DNA from: Lathyrus oleraceus
Taxonomy: Eukaryota; Streptophyta; Magnoliopsida; Fabales; Fabaceae
Direction of reading: 5' to 3'
Length of the DNA stretch: 64,000 nucleotides
Assembly (NCBI RefSeq): GCF_024323335.1
Contig: NC_066579.1
Span: 132,052,354-132,116,353 of the forward strand
Under the pieces are notes generated by a model that saw nothing but the letters and a program-made list of their open reading frames with translations, was not told the DNA's origin and searched no databases. Positions 21,991-34,830 of the stretch are shown here, piece after piece. The first letter of the stretch is position 1. The number at the start of each line of letters is the position of its first letter. A program made the position numbers and the translations under genes.

Positions 21991-24900
21991 ATGGACAAGG
22001 ATATAGGACACTCAAATAGACCACCCATGCTGGATGGTTCTAACTATGATGAGTGGAAGCCTCGTATGATATCCTTCTTAAGGTCTCTAGATAGCAAAGT
22101 CTGGAGAGCTATCAACAAAGGATGGGAACATCCAACGAAGACAGGTGAAGATGGAGTCAGTGTGCAGATTCCTGAAGAAGAGTGGGACAAGGAGCAAGAG
22201 GCATTAGCCCTTGGAAATTCTAAGGCCTTGAAAGCATTATTCAATGGAATCAGTAAGAACATCTTCAGACTGGTGCACCATTGTGAGCTGGCTAAGGAAG
22301 TTTGGGATACCCTCAAGATAACTCATGAAGGTACCTCCAAGGTGAAGATGTCCAAACTTCAGATGCTGACCACCAAGTTTGAAAATCTGAGGATGAAAGA
22401 GGATGAGACTATTCATGACTTTCACATGAATATTCTTGAGATTGCAAACACCTCTGGTGGCTTAGGTGAGAAAATGGATGAAGAGAAACTTGTAAGAAAG
22501 ATTCTCAGGTCATTACCTAAGAGATTTGCCATGAAGGTCACTGCAATAGAAGAGGCTCAAGATATCTGCATCATGAAGGTGGATGAGCTCATTGGTTCTC
22601 TCCAAACCTTTGAAATGGGCATGTGTGAGAATGTTGAAAAGAAGAACAAAAGCGTAGCTTTTGTATCAAATACTGAAGAGGAGTCAGAAGTAGGATATAC
22701 TAGAGGTGATGAAAGCATATCAGAAGCCATAGCCATGCTTGGGAGACAGTTCAACAAGTTAGTGAAGAAGATTGATCAAAGAGGTAGACCAAATGTCAAG
22801 AACACCTCGTCTGACATCAGGAAAAGATCAACTTCTGAAGAAAAGTTCAACCAAGGCAAGGGAATCCAATGTTATGGATGTGAAGGCTATGGACACATTA
22901 GAGCTGAATTCCCTACTTACCTCAAAATGCAAAAGAAGGGGCTAGCTGTCTCATGGTCCGAGGGAGATTCTGAAAGTGAATCTGAAGGAGAATCTGCTAA
23001 ACATGTCACTGCACTAACGAGTGTTTGTGCCACTGATGATGACTCAAGTGCAGATGAACTAACCTTTGATGAACTTGCTGCAGCTTATAAGAAGCTATGT
23101 GTCACCAGTGCAGAAGTGCGTGTACAAGGAGAAAAGCAGAAGAAGCTCATCAAGGAGCTGGAAGATGAGAGACAGAAGCATCTGACAATCATAGAGGGTC
23201 TAAATGGTGAGATAACCTTGCTGACCTCCAAGCTGGATCAAATGACTAAATCCATCAGAATGTTGAATAAAGGAACTGACACCTTGGAAGAGATCCTAAA
23301 GGTGGGACAGAAGTCTGGAACCATATCTGGTTTAGGCTTTGTGAAAAAATCCTCAGCTGAACTCAAACGCCCAAAGGCTAAAGTTCAGAAATTCAAGCGG
23401 AGGTCACACCCAATGTCTCAACATCAGGGAACCAGGATGAATAATCATCAGAAGAGGAAATTCCATAAATGGAGATGTCACCACTGTGGTAGGCTTGGCC
23501 ATATAAAAGCCTTCTGCTACAGGCTTCATGGTTACCCTAACCAAGCCCCTCATGTCAGACCTAAGCATAAGACATATAGGCACTATGTCCCCATAAAGAA
23601 GCGACAATGGTATGCTAGGTTAGCTCACACAGCTCTGAGGGCATCTACCAGAGAAGACTGGTGCTTTGACAGTGGCTGCTCAAGACATATGACTGGTATG
23701 GAGAATATATTGGTGGATATACAACCTCACACTACCAGTTATGTGACCTTTGGTGATGGTGCTAAAGGAAAAATAAAAGGTCTGGGTAAGCTGGACTGCT
23801 CTGGAGTCCCAGAACTGAATAATGTACTGTTAGTAAAAGGACTGACGGCCAACCTCATCAGCATAAGCCAACTATGTGATCAAGGATACTATGTTCAGTT
23901 CACTAAGGAGCTATGTGTTGTGACAAATGGAGATAATCAAGAAGTTATGAGAGGATCCAGATCCAAAGATAACTGTTATCTGTGGGAACCTAAGCTCTCA
24001 AACTTTTCCACAATGTGCTCCTCTGCCAAGGAAGAACAGGAGGTGAAGCTGTGGCATAGACGCCTTGGTCATCTACACTTAAGGGGAATGAAAAAGATCA
24101 TATCCAAGGAAGCAGTTAGAGGAATCCCAAAGCTGCTTATTGATGAAGGAAGAGTATGTGGAGAATTCCAGGTGGGCAAGCAAACCAAGATGTCACATCC
24201 GAAGCTGGGACATCCTACAACTTCCAGAGTTCTGGAACTGTTGCACATGGACTTAATGGGACCTATGCAGGTTGAAAGTCTGGGTGGAAAGAGATATGCA
24301 TATGTGGTGGTTGATGATCATTCCAGATACACGTGGATAAGCTTCATCAGAGAGAAGTCAGATACATTTGATGTCTTCAAAGACCTGTGCATCAGACTTC
24401 AAAGGGAAAAGGACAGTTGTGTTGTCCGAATTAGGAGTGATCATGGTACGGAGTTCAAAAATTCCAAGTTTGATGAGTTTTGCTCGTCTGAAGGAATAAG
24501 TCATGAGTTCTCCTCTCCTATAACTCCTCAGCAGAATGGGATAGTTAAAAGAAAAAATAGAACTATTCAAGAATCTGCCAAAGCTATGATTCATGCAAAG
24601 AAGCTCCCTGTGCACTTTTGGGCTGAAGCTATGAATACCGCTTGCTATGTTCACAATAGAGTCACCTTGAGAAAAGGAACCTCCTCCACTCTGTATGAAA
24701 TATGGAAAGGTAGAAAACCCACTGTGAAGTACTTTCATATCTTTGGAAGTAAATGCTACATTCTCACAGATCGTGAACAGAGAAGGAAAATGGATCCCAA
24801 AAGTGATGAGGGTATATTCCTAGGATACTCAACTAACAGCAGAGCGTACAGAGTGTTCAACTACAGGACCAATGTCCTGATGGAATCCATAAATGTTATT

Positions 24901-25503
24901 GTGGATGATAAAGAGGAAGGAATCGATGTCATAGAGGATGTTGGAACATTCCTTGATACTACAACAGACATACCAGTCAAGTCTGAAGAAGTACAGGAGA
25001 CTCCTACTGAATGTGAGGTAGATGCACCCACCAAAATGCCATCTATCAGAATTCAGAAAGACCACCCTAAGGATCTTATCATAGGAGATCCCAATAGTGG
25101 TGTGACTACCCGATCAAGGGAAATTAGTTCAAATTCCTGTTTTGTATCCAAGCTTGAACCAAAAAATGTGAAAGAAGCCCTGACTGATGAATATTGGATC
25201 AATGCCATGCAAGATGAACTGGAGCAGTTTAAAAGGAATGAAGTATGGGAGCTAGTTCCACGACCTGAAGGGACTAACATAATTGGTACCAAGTGGATCT
25301 ACAAAAACAAGTCTGATGAGAAAGGAGTAATTACTAGGAATAAAGCAAGACTAGTAGCTCAAGGATACACTCAAGTTGAAGGGGTTGATTTTGATGAGAC
25401 GTTTGCACCCGTTGCTAGGCTTGAGTCAATCAGATTGTTGTTAGGTGTAGCATGCATTCTGAAGTTCAAATTGTTCCAAATGGATGTGAAGAGTGCATTT
25501 TAA
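21991..25503 (+). pseudogene. SIRE Gag-protease-integrase-RT polyprotein, first part
   Basis: 1170 residues from a Met 70 bases after the LTR. Gag (UBN2-type, about 1-230) with knuckle 1 at C294, C297, H302 where the fourth ligand is Phe307. A coiled coil spans about 360-430. Knuckle 2 is complete (C496, C499, H504, C509). Protease has D560-S-G. In the integrase zinc domain H689 and H694 pair with C723, but the partner Cys is Phe726. The core has D754 and D817, but the residue 35 positions later is Lys853 instead of the catalytic Glu. RT begins near residue 1060. The frame ends after the SAF of the RT block because a run of T is one base short (about 25496-25503). The rest is read in the next frame. 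Confidence 0.9.
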
Positions 25504-26687
25504 ACGGCTACTTAAATGAAGAAGTCTATGTGGAACAACCGAAAGGGTTCTGTGATCCTAACCAACCTAAACATGTGTACAAGTTGAGGAAAGCCTTGTA
25601 TGGGTTGAAGCAAGCACCTAGAGCTTGGTATGAAAGGTTGACTGAATTTCTGACCTCAAATGGATACAGAAAAGGTGGGATAGATAAGACCTTGTTTGTG
25701 AAGGATGAAGATGGCAAAATCATGATTGCTCAAATCTATGTGGATGATATAGTTTTTGGTGGAATGTCAGAGCAAATGGTAAAACATTTTGTTCACCAAA
25801 TGCAATCTGAGTTTGAAATGAGTCTGGTTGGGGAACTGACTTATTTTCTTGGAATGCAAGTCAACCAAATGGAGGATTCTATGTTTCTCTCCCAAAGCAA
25901 GTATGCCAAAAACATAGTTAAGAAGTTTGGTATGGATAATGCTAGGCACAAGAGAACTCCTGCACCTACTCATCTAAAGCTAACCAAAGATGATGGAGGG
26001 CCCAGTGTTGATCAATGTTTGTATAGAAGCATGATAGGTAGTCTTCTATACCTAACTGCAAGTAGACCTGACATTTCCTATGCAGTTGGAGTGTGTGCTA
26101 GATACCAAGCAGAGCCCAAAGTGAGCCACTTGAATCAAGTCAAGAGGATTCTCAAGTACATCAATGGGACTTGTGATTATGGGATGTTGTACTCACATGG
26201 TTCTGAGCCTGTCCTATCTGGGTACTGTGATGCTGACTGGGCTGGGAGTGCTGATGACAGAAAAAGCACATCAGGAGGATGTTTCTTCTTGGGAAACAAT
26301 CTCATATCATGGTTCAGCAAGAAGCAGAATTGTGTATCTCTGTCCACTGCAGAGGCTGAATACATAGCAGCTAGAAGTAGTTGTTCCCAACTGGTTTGGA
26401 TGAAACAGATGCTCACTGAGTACAATGTCTCTCAAAATGTCATGACATTGTTCTGTGATAATCTCAGTGCCATCAATATTTCCAAGAATCCCATCCAACA
26501 CAGCAGGACCAAACATATTGACATTAGACATCACTTCATCATAGATCTGGTGGAAGACAAAGTGATTACCTTGGAACATGTAGCCACTGGACTCCAACTG
26601 GCTGACATATTTACAAAGGCTCTGGATGCTACTCAGTTTGAAAACTTAAGGGGCAAACTGGGAATATGTCTCTCTGAGAACTTATAG
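25500..26687 (+). pseudogene. SIRE RT and RNase H, second part (shifted frame)
   Basis: Continues the polyprotein after the one-base deficit. Contains the RT block GYLNEEVYVEQPKGF, YGLKQAPRAWY, catalytic YVDDIVFGG, FLGMQV, then the copia RNase H with DADWAGSADDRKSTSGG, STAEAEYIA and DIFTKALD. It ends normally at 26685-26687. Apart from the frameshift this part looks intact, consistent with recent loss of function. Confidence 0.9.
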
Positions 26688-27421
26688 CAACCAATGATGT
26701 TTGGGATGTATTGTTTAATATCTCTGCCTATTAAACAATTGGAAGTGTGCTCTAATTGGTCAACAGATCATAGCTATGTCACTTGCAACAAGTGTGGCAA
26801 TAAGAGGTTAAGGAGATATCCTAACTTGAGGCAGCCTATGCACCTGCAGGAGTTCAAGGACAATGTTCATGCAAGGGTGGTTCTGGATGTCAGACACAAA
26901 GTCATGGCATCTGATATGGTGGTACCTACTGTAAAGCAAGAGTGTGTGACTACTTGATCAAAGCTGTGAAGCAAGATCAAGTGGGTGTTGACTTGGTTGA
27001 AACTGTGAAGTAAAACCAAGACTGTAATTCTGTCATTTAGGTGTAATTCTGTTTATGTGGATCTGTAATTTAAAGTGTTGCTTTGGCAACATTTTTGACA
27101 AAAAGGGGGAGTAACACCTGTGATAACCCCAGGACAACAGAGTGTTTTGTTAAAACAGATATTCAAGACAGATTCAAGATCCTCTACTCTGCAGCTGATG
27201 TTCCACTTCTATGAGTGTGAGTATGTATGTGTGTGCTGCAATTAGAAGTTTGTATTTAACTTCTGTATGTGTGCTGATTTGTGAAGTTTTTATTTAACTT
27301 CCATGTGTGTGAGTGTGCTGCAACTCTGAGTGTATTAGCTAGATTAAGTTCCTGCTAGATGTATGTTTTCCGCTGCTAAGGACTCTATTGTGAGACCAAA
27401 GTGTTTTAGCCAAAAATTTGC
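26688..27421 (+). other. SIRE 3' region, no envelope-like gene, internal purine tract
   Basis: Between pol and the final polypurine tract. An 87-residue open frame at 26694-26957 has no envelope features such as a signal or membrane segment. An AAAAAGGGGGA tract at 27100-27110 duplicates the functional tract at 27422. Around 27200-27340 are loose repeats of GTGTGTGCTGCAA and AACTTCTGTATGTGT. Confidence 0.6.
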
Positions 27422-27432
27422 AAAAGGGGGAG
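27422..27432 (+). promoter_or_regulatory. Polypurine tract of the SIRE element
   Basis: AAAAGGGGGAG, ending two bases before the 3' LTR start at 27435. It primes plus-strand DNA synthesis. Confidence 0.85.
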
Positions 27433-27434
27433 TC

Positions 27435-28918
27435 TGTAGGTGTTTAATTGGCTGCATTGTATGGTAAAACACTAGCTGGATTCTAATGTCTTGACTGATG
27501 TCATGACATGTTGTGGAGATGTTTGTTTGACTGCATTGTAAGTTAGAATATCTAGTTGTACTCTGATGTCTTGGCTGATGTCATGACCTTCTGAGTAGTG
27601 TACTGCAGGATTAGCTAATACAGGATTTATTGAATGTCAAACTGGATGTTATGACATTCATCCCTGTCAGCAGATACTGAGGAATAGAACAGTTTGTGTT
27701 CTGTTAGAACTCAGTATTTATTTTCAGTCTGGTTATCAAGGAAATACCAGACCTGGCATAAGGTCTACTGTCTGAATGTCAAACTGGATGTTATGACATT
27801 CATCATTGACATCATATACTGAACAATAGGCAGAGTGGTTTTCTGCTACACTTCAGTATGTTTCTCAGTCTGTTCTTCAGGAGGATAACAGACCTGACAT
27901 AAGGCTAATTGTATAAATGTCAAATTGGATGTCTTGACATTTATTAATGTACGCTGATACTGAGGTATGGACAGATTGGTCCTGTACAGTTCAACAAATT
28001 TGTACAGTCTGTTTTCAGGAAAAACAGACTTAGCATATGGTCCTTGATTTGGATGTCAAACTGAATGTTGTGACATTCATTCCTGACAGCATATGCTATA
28101 TTGTAGGTTGTTTAGTTTTTCTGTTTCAGCATTTTTCTCAGGCTATTCTTCAGGGATTCAACAGCTGAGAGAAAATCCAGGAAACCAACAACCAAGCTAC
28201 AATTAATGAACCTAACAAATAGCCTATTTGTTAGTAACCTAGATGTGGAATTTAAGGGAACACGCGTGACCTTAATTTCAGGAAAATACAAGTACAAGGC
28301 CCAAGTGCTGCAATATAAAAGGATGGCAATCCTTCATTCAGAACTGGGGATTTTAGGCGTGAAGATTTAGTGTGTCCATCATACTTCACTGCTATATTTT
28401 TGTGAGTCTTGTATTAGACATATCTTGTAAGCCAAGCTACTATCACGTAGATGATTGCATTGGTATAGGGTGTTCATTGAGTTGTAAGTGTTGTGTCACT
28501 CTAAGCTTTTAAGCGTGAGTGTTGTGTATCTTGATTAAAGCTGTTAAGCACAATCAAGAGTTGTTTGAAGTGTGACTTCATAATTGTCTTTAATATTGAT
28601 TAAAGGTAGTAATCACTGAGGTGATTGAGGGGGAGTGAGTAGGAACACTGATCTTAGTGTAAGATTAAAATTGCATTGGGTAGGTATTAAGTGATAGGGT
28701 TAAACAGTTGGTTTAAGGTCTGAATTAATACTACTAATAGTGGATTTCCTCCCTGGCTTGGTAGCCCCCAAACGTAGGTCATGTTGGACTGAACTAGGTA
28801 AACAATTACTTGTGTTATTTACTGCACTTACTTTTAAGTTCTGCATATTTCTTGTCTGCGCAGAATCGGATGTCATAACAACCCGTGTGACATCGAAAGT
28901 CTGATAACTAGAATTTCA
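27435..28918 (+). repeat. 3' LTR of the SIRE element
   Basis: 1484 bp, same ends and internal repeats as the 5' LTR, including the TATA box at 28314. Differences are single-base substitutions, most of them C/T or G/A. Confidence 0.95.
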
Positions 28919-30128
28919 GATATAATCAAGCACAATCCAAATTCTAAGTCGTCCAACTTGGACCCAAAACCGGAAAATCCCTCAGGTAATTCTACTCCTA
29001 TATCTAAACCTGTTTGTATTGATGATGCTAATATTGATATCCTTATTTCTTTAAGGAAAAGGGTGAGAAAATGTACTCATTGTTCCATGGAGAGATATGT
29101 GTCATATGGAAAATTGGCTCAAGGATATAAAAAAATTTGTCGCATCTCTGAACAATACCTATATTCCTAGAAATATTCGGGAAGCCTTACAATAACCTGA
29201 ATTGACAGTAGTTGTAACCAAGGAGATAAAAGCCTTGTACTAAAATAGAACTTGAGAGATCAGTACTCTGTCAAAAGGAAAGAAATCAGTGGGGTGCAAA
29301 TGGATTTTTTTTCTATCAAATACAATGTTGATGGGAGCATAAATCGGTACAAGCCAGGTTAGCGGCCAAGGGATTCACTCAACCATATGGAGTGGACTAC
29401 GAGGAAACATTTTCTCTAGTGATCAAACTCAATTTAGTCTGTTATACTCTCCTTGGATGCAAATTTAGACTGGTTGTTACATCAATTAGACATAAACAAT
29501 TCCTTCCTAAATGGTAAATTAGAAAAAGAAGTGTTCATGAAAATTCCTCCAGGTCTTGAAACATCCAACACCACAAAAAAGGTTTGCAAACTACGAAAGT
29601 CACTATACATACTAAAACAGTCTCGTAGAGCCTGGTTTGATAGGATGACCCGAGTTGTAAAACAAGATGGATTTTCTCAAGGTAAATCAGATAATACAAT
29701 ATTTTTCAAACATTCTATAGACAAAAATACAACCTTATTTATTTTCTATGTTGATGACATTGTCATCACTAGAGATGATCTTAAGCAAGTGGAATATCTT
29801 AAAAAACTCTTGGCAAGAGAATTTGAGGTCAAAGAATTGGGGAAGCTCAAGTACGTTCTAGTAATGGAGGTTTCTCGAATAAAGTATGGGATTTACATGT
29901 CTTAAAGGAAGTATACATTGGACTTACTCCAAGAAACATGGATGATTGGATGTAAGACAACAAATACTCCTATGGAATTAGCAAATTTAAATATTTTTTA
30001 AACTGATAACTCTCCAACTGATACAGTTAGGCACGAAAGTCTAGCTGGAAAACTGATATAACTAACTCATACTAGATCGAATATTGGATTTTTTGTTAGT
30101 ATGGCAAGCCACCATATGTCTAGTACCT
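28919..30128 (+). pseudogene. Copia-1 remnant, reverse transcriptase (right part)
   Basis: Continuation of the copia pol interrupted at 20436. It has a linker with LRKRVRKCT, a frame-shifted RT start (YKARLAAKGFTQ-like residues around 29340-29400), a better preserved RT block at 29453-29905 with LHQLDINNSFLNG, GLETSN and the catalytic YVDDIVIT, and a last fragment near 30060-30110 (LTHTRSNIGF-like). It ends abruptly at the LTR-B copy at 30129, so RNase H and the 3' LTR are missing. Several stops and frameshifts make it an old copy; lineage is uncertain. Confidence 0.8.
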
Positions 30129-33100
30129 TGTAGCGGTAAATCCATGACCATCAAGCTATGGATAAACTTGACGTCAATAAAACCAGAGTTACCGCTGTGC
30201 TTTTATTGTTTTCAAAGGAAAAGGGAAAAGTACGAACAAAAACCCAAATATAAGAAGTTTTCAAATCAAAACTAATAAAATGTCAGAGGTTACAGGTAAG
30301 GGGGTTGGTTACACAGAGGGAAGGTGTTAGCACCCAAAGTATCCTAGGTACTCCTATGGGGCCCTTTTTTGTGTGCAAGTGAATTGGTCTAAATGATGTT
30401 TGATAAAATATGGAATGAGGGGATGAGAAAAGAATTCATTAATTATATTTTTGTGTTTGACAAGACCTTCGGTCTTATGCCTATGTACCAAAATAAAAAT
30501 GAGGGATCAAAATCCCGTAGTTCATGGTAAAAATTTCAAAGAAGTTGGTGAATTGATTTTAACAAAAGTTTAACAAGAAAAGGCACAAAAAGGCCAAAGT
30601 TTTGAATGGGGTTGTTAGTTTTTTGTCTTCTTGAAATTAAAGTCAATATGGTTAAGCTTGTTTACAAGTTTGATTTAAGAAAAGGTTTGAAAATCCATTG
30701 GCATAAGGCCAAAGTTTCTAATCATTAAAACATGTCTAAGTTTGAAATCACAAGCAAAGTAGGTTTTTGAAAAGAGGGAGAGATTTTGAAATTTAAGAAG
30801 TGGGAGGAGATGAAGGGACTATCCTAGACAAAAATTAAAATTTAAGAGTTCAAAAGATCTGACCAATGGGATGTGATCCACAAGACAAGAATGTCAGACA
30901 GAAACCCATTTTCCCTTGGACTTTTAGCAATCAACAAGTATAAGAAATATCCAAGAAAACCATATGAAGACCATGGCATCAACTAAAGATAGCCAGAATA
31001 TCCAAGCAAGCAATCCAATAGCTAGCAATCTTCAATTTCTTCCAATGCATCAGATGAAAAAATATTCCTTATGGTGAACTCAGAAGCAATCACCAGACAT
31101 CAATAATAATAACAGGATAATCAATTAAGCAAAAAGACAAAGTGACAGATGAGTCAAAGTCATTCAAGGCTATCAGATGAAAGGCACAGTTAATGATAAC
31201 TCGGTCTCAGATGGTGGCATTGGCCAAGTCCTCAAAGCATATGGAAGTTGTCTAATTCTAAGTCCAAGAGTTCAGATCAAGTCCAACAGTTCACCAAGAT
31301 GTTTTTTAGGGTGTTTTGTTGTTATTATGTGTTTTAAGGTCCTAAGGCCACAATCAAAATCAAAACAAATAAACAATATATATAATCACAAGATATGGCT
31401 CAAGTGAGCAAAGTGAAAAGGACTGAAACATAAATAAGTTGCATGAAATGTAAATGACAGATGAATGATAAATATACTGAAGTTTAAATTTCATTAAGTA
31501 AATGGATTGAACGTAAAGAAAAATTAATAAAGTGTTAGTCAAAGGTTAGTGAAGAGTTTTAATTGTTAAGTCATTATTTGGATAACACTCAACTATTCAT
31601 TCACAAGCATGAATCCTTGAACCAAGACATCATCCATGAGAAGGACTCCAACTTGGATAAATCAACGAGTATGCCACTCGCTCTCATGAAAGGAAAAAAG
31701 GACAAGTCTTCACACAATGCCATGAAGAATGGAAGGCTTACAATCTCACTTACTAGAATGATATACCTTCTTGATCAAATTTAGCTCTATGTTGGGAAAT
31801 CATAATTGGACTTATATAGAAGTTACAACTATCTGAGGTCGGCCAATAAAACTATAGGTGTTAATGCATGTTAGAGATTTGGTATAAAGAACCAAACTCC
31901 TAAAACATACGACACACTAAAAAAATGGGAGAGACCTATCTCAGTCGGGCTCGTGTTGATTCATCTGACACAAGGCCATTGATGAATCAACTAGCATTAG
32001 ACATGAAGAGAATTCATTGGTCAATGATGGATTGGGGAAGAATATGGATGAAGATGAAGAGGGAAGGGGAAATAAAAACCCAAATTGATCATATGAGGTT
32101 TTTCATCTGATCAATATTATCCATTCATTTTGGAAGATGAAATATACATTTCATCAATCCCCTAAATTCAATAGTATTGGTCAAACAAAAGTCAAATCAA
32201 CCATGATCAAGGCCAAACAAAAAGTCAAACATCACAAAATATTAAAAATGGCTCAACACAATTTTCACACAATTATTCAATTAAAAATCAAATTAAAAAT
32301 CAATTAAAATGCATTTTAAAATGGAAAAAACCCCAAATCCCTTCAAAACACCAAATAAATGGCCAAGGGATTTATCCTAGGTCAAACGACCTTAGACAAA
32401 AAAAATTCATGATTTTTGGAAAGTCAAAAGTATTTTAAAAATATTTAAAACAAGTCAAAAATCATTTAATTCATGAAAAATATCAAAATTAATCCAAAAA
32501 ATGATCTTAATTCAAAATATGGAAGAGGAAAATATTTAAAGATTTTTGGTGAAAGTCCCATATATTTTGGATTAAAAATGAAATTTATATGAATTAAACA
32601 AAATAAATGGATTAAATGAAAAATTAGAAGTAAAAAAGAAAATAGAAAAAACGAGGGCCATCAGATCTCCCTCATTAATTGAGGTGGCAGATCTGACTGC
32701 CAAGCGGCACGTTCCATGGTTAGCCTCAGTCAACGCGTCATAGTCTTGGTAATTAAAAGGAGTGGCTCAGATTAAAACATTTCAAATAGGTCAGATGGTC
32801 AGGAGACGTGACAATACATCACCGGAGCCCTAGCTCTGGTTGTCTTCTCTGGTGGACCTCATCGGACTGGTCCACCACCAACCATAAAGAAAATGAAAAG
32901 TAAGGACACTATTTTAAAGAGAAAAAGCTCAGGAGCTCGAATCTGGCCTCAATTTCACCTAATTTAGAATGTATTTAGATATATGAGGAATTGAATTTTG
33001 AGGTACACGATCTGAGTTGATTCAGTTTGACCTCAAAGCAACTCAATCTTATTGCCTACATTGGTAGGACTTCAGACAACCAGTAAACAGGTAGAATAGT

Positions 33101-34830
33101 GGAGAATTGAGTGAGAATCGAAGGCTTGAAGTTTTGAAAAATCACCTTTGGGTAACAGTGATTTGACTGGATCTTGATGCAATTCCAATTAATTCTTCCT
33201 CCTCTTGCTTGCAGTGATCAATTGAGATGAAAATGGCTATGAATCCTTGGAGTTCTTGTTCACAAACAGAAGTTGAATCAAGAACTCAATTTTAATAAAA
33301 TCCTTAAGGAATTCTATGGAGTAGGGTTCTGAGTTTGCTTGGCAAGGCTTGGGCAGGGTGTGTGTATCATTTCTGAAGCAATGCACTTGTATTTATAGGC
33401 TATGGAATTCAGTTTTGCACCATTTCAAATTTTCCCAAAAATAGAAACCTTGTGCATGGGTGCATGGGCATGAAATTAGGCCCAACCAATGATGCAATCC
33501 ACTTCCAATTTGTGTGCAATTGATGCTGAATTCATTACATGGAAGCATGCAAAAGGAATTAATCACTTGAGTGCAAAACTTGCCAAAACAAACAAAAAAA
33601 GAGAGACATATGCAAGTCCCTCAATTCTTGTCCAAATGGAGTGATCTTGGATGCTTTGGAAAGGTGACATCAAGGGGAATAACTTTTATGTTGAATACTT
33701 TTTCATTTGGAACTTGGATCGTGATGAACTTTGAGGTGGAAATTGGAGAAATCAAACATGGTTGAAACTTTTCTAAGTACCAAGTCAAATGACCACTTCT
33801 TCCACCATGAATAACTTTTGCTATGAGATTTAAATGAAAATAGTTTTTTCACAAAAGTTGTAGCTCCTTGATTCCTATTCAATTTGGTCACAAATTTGAC
33901 ACCATTTGGATTTGGCATGAGGGAGTTATGGATTTTAGAAGTTGAGGAAAATTGCTTGTTCAATGGTAATGACCTAAAATGACCTATAATGTTTCCTCTT
34001 GGAGCATGCCCTTGAAAGTAAATTTTGATATTTATAAAAGAATAAAAGTTGGATAACACATCTTGAAACTAATAATGAAACTTGGATGGCCTTCATATCA
34101 TAAAACATGAGCAAGTTATGATCCTTGGAAGTTGACCTCCTAACTAGGGCACAGACAAAATGACCTATAATCTTTCATCATAAAAAATGACTTTCCAAGA
34201 AAATTTAGATCTTTATTTCAACATGAATTTTTTTTGGAATGTCACAAGGAGTAACTTGTCTCTTGGAATCATTTTCATATGACAAATATTGTAGGAGATA
34301 GGGTATAGGGAACCCTAGTTTTGACCAATTGACTTTCTCTAGTCAACTTCTTTGGACCAACTTGCAAACTTGAAGTTCCTTTGATCTTTGGGACTCATGG
34401 AAGATAAAATATGCTTTAGATGATGTATAATGAAGTATCCCTTGATATATTTAACCAATTGATGAAGAAACTTGATGAGGAAGTCACACAAGATACCTAG
34501 ATGAATTAGGGCTTCCAAGGCAAACAAGCTTCAAACTCTTGACGAATTTTTGATCAAATTGACAAATAAAGAACATGGGGATCCATTTATGATGCTTAGA
34601 AACAATGTGGACCATTTTTGGATTGATCTCTTTGCATTGAGGGTCTCAAACCCTAGGTATGAGCTTGATGAGGCACATGTGGACACACACACTACCTACA
34701 AAAGAAATAAAGTGATACATAGACATATTTTTGGTAGTTTGGTTAGTAAACAAAAGAAAATAAAGTATGATATAATAAAATGTGCTTGGTGGTCTCTCCC
34801 AATGCAAACCCAATGGATGAGGGGTAAGTG
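30129..34830 (-). repeat. LTR-B, right copy in opposite orientation
   Basis: Its 3' terminus faces left (plus strand TGTAGCGGTAAATCC at 30129), directly against copia-1. It matches the reverse complement of 15744-19706 in order over about 4 kb, then continues with sequence lost from the left copy. A minus-strand CCTATAAATACAAG near 33384-33397 is a strong TATA candidate. The outer border is unclear; recognisable LTR-like sequence fades between about 34690 and 34840, and no TG terminus or primer site was found. Open frames in it, such as 33703-34059 on the minus strand, are not genes. Confidence 0.7.

Larger units (their letters stand above)
20437..28918 (+). mobile_element. Complete SIRE/Maximus-type Ty1/copia element
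   Basis: 8482 bp, bounded by LTRs of 1484 bp each and a perfect 5-bp target duplication GATAT (20432-20436 and 28919-28923). Order: LTR, Met-type primer site, gag-protease-integrase-RT-RNase H, short 3' region, polypurine tract, LTR. The Gag type and the two zinc knuckles fit the SIRE/Maximus lineage. I count about 27 differences between the LTRs by eye, a little under 2%, so the insertion is fairly recent. It is inactive: a frameshift in RT, loss of the integrase catalytic Glu, and two lost zinc-binding Cys residues. It lies inside copia-1 in the same orientation. Confidence 0.95.

Noticed and set aside
26694..26957. Possible envelope-like gene of SIRE
   Set aside because: Only 87 residues, no signal peptide, transmembrane segment or similarity that I recognise.
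33703..34059. Minus-strand frame of 118 residues similar to 15709-16173 on the plus strand
   Set aside because: The similarity comes from the two inverted LTR-B copies; frames differ by stops and shifts, so it is not a gene.
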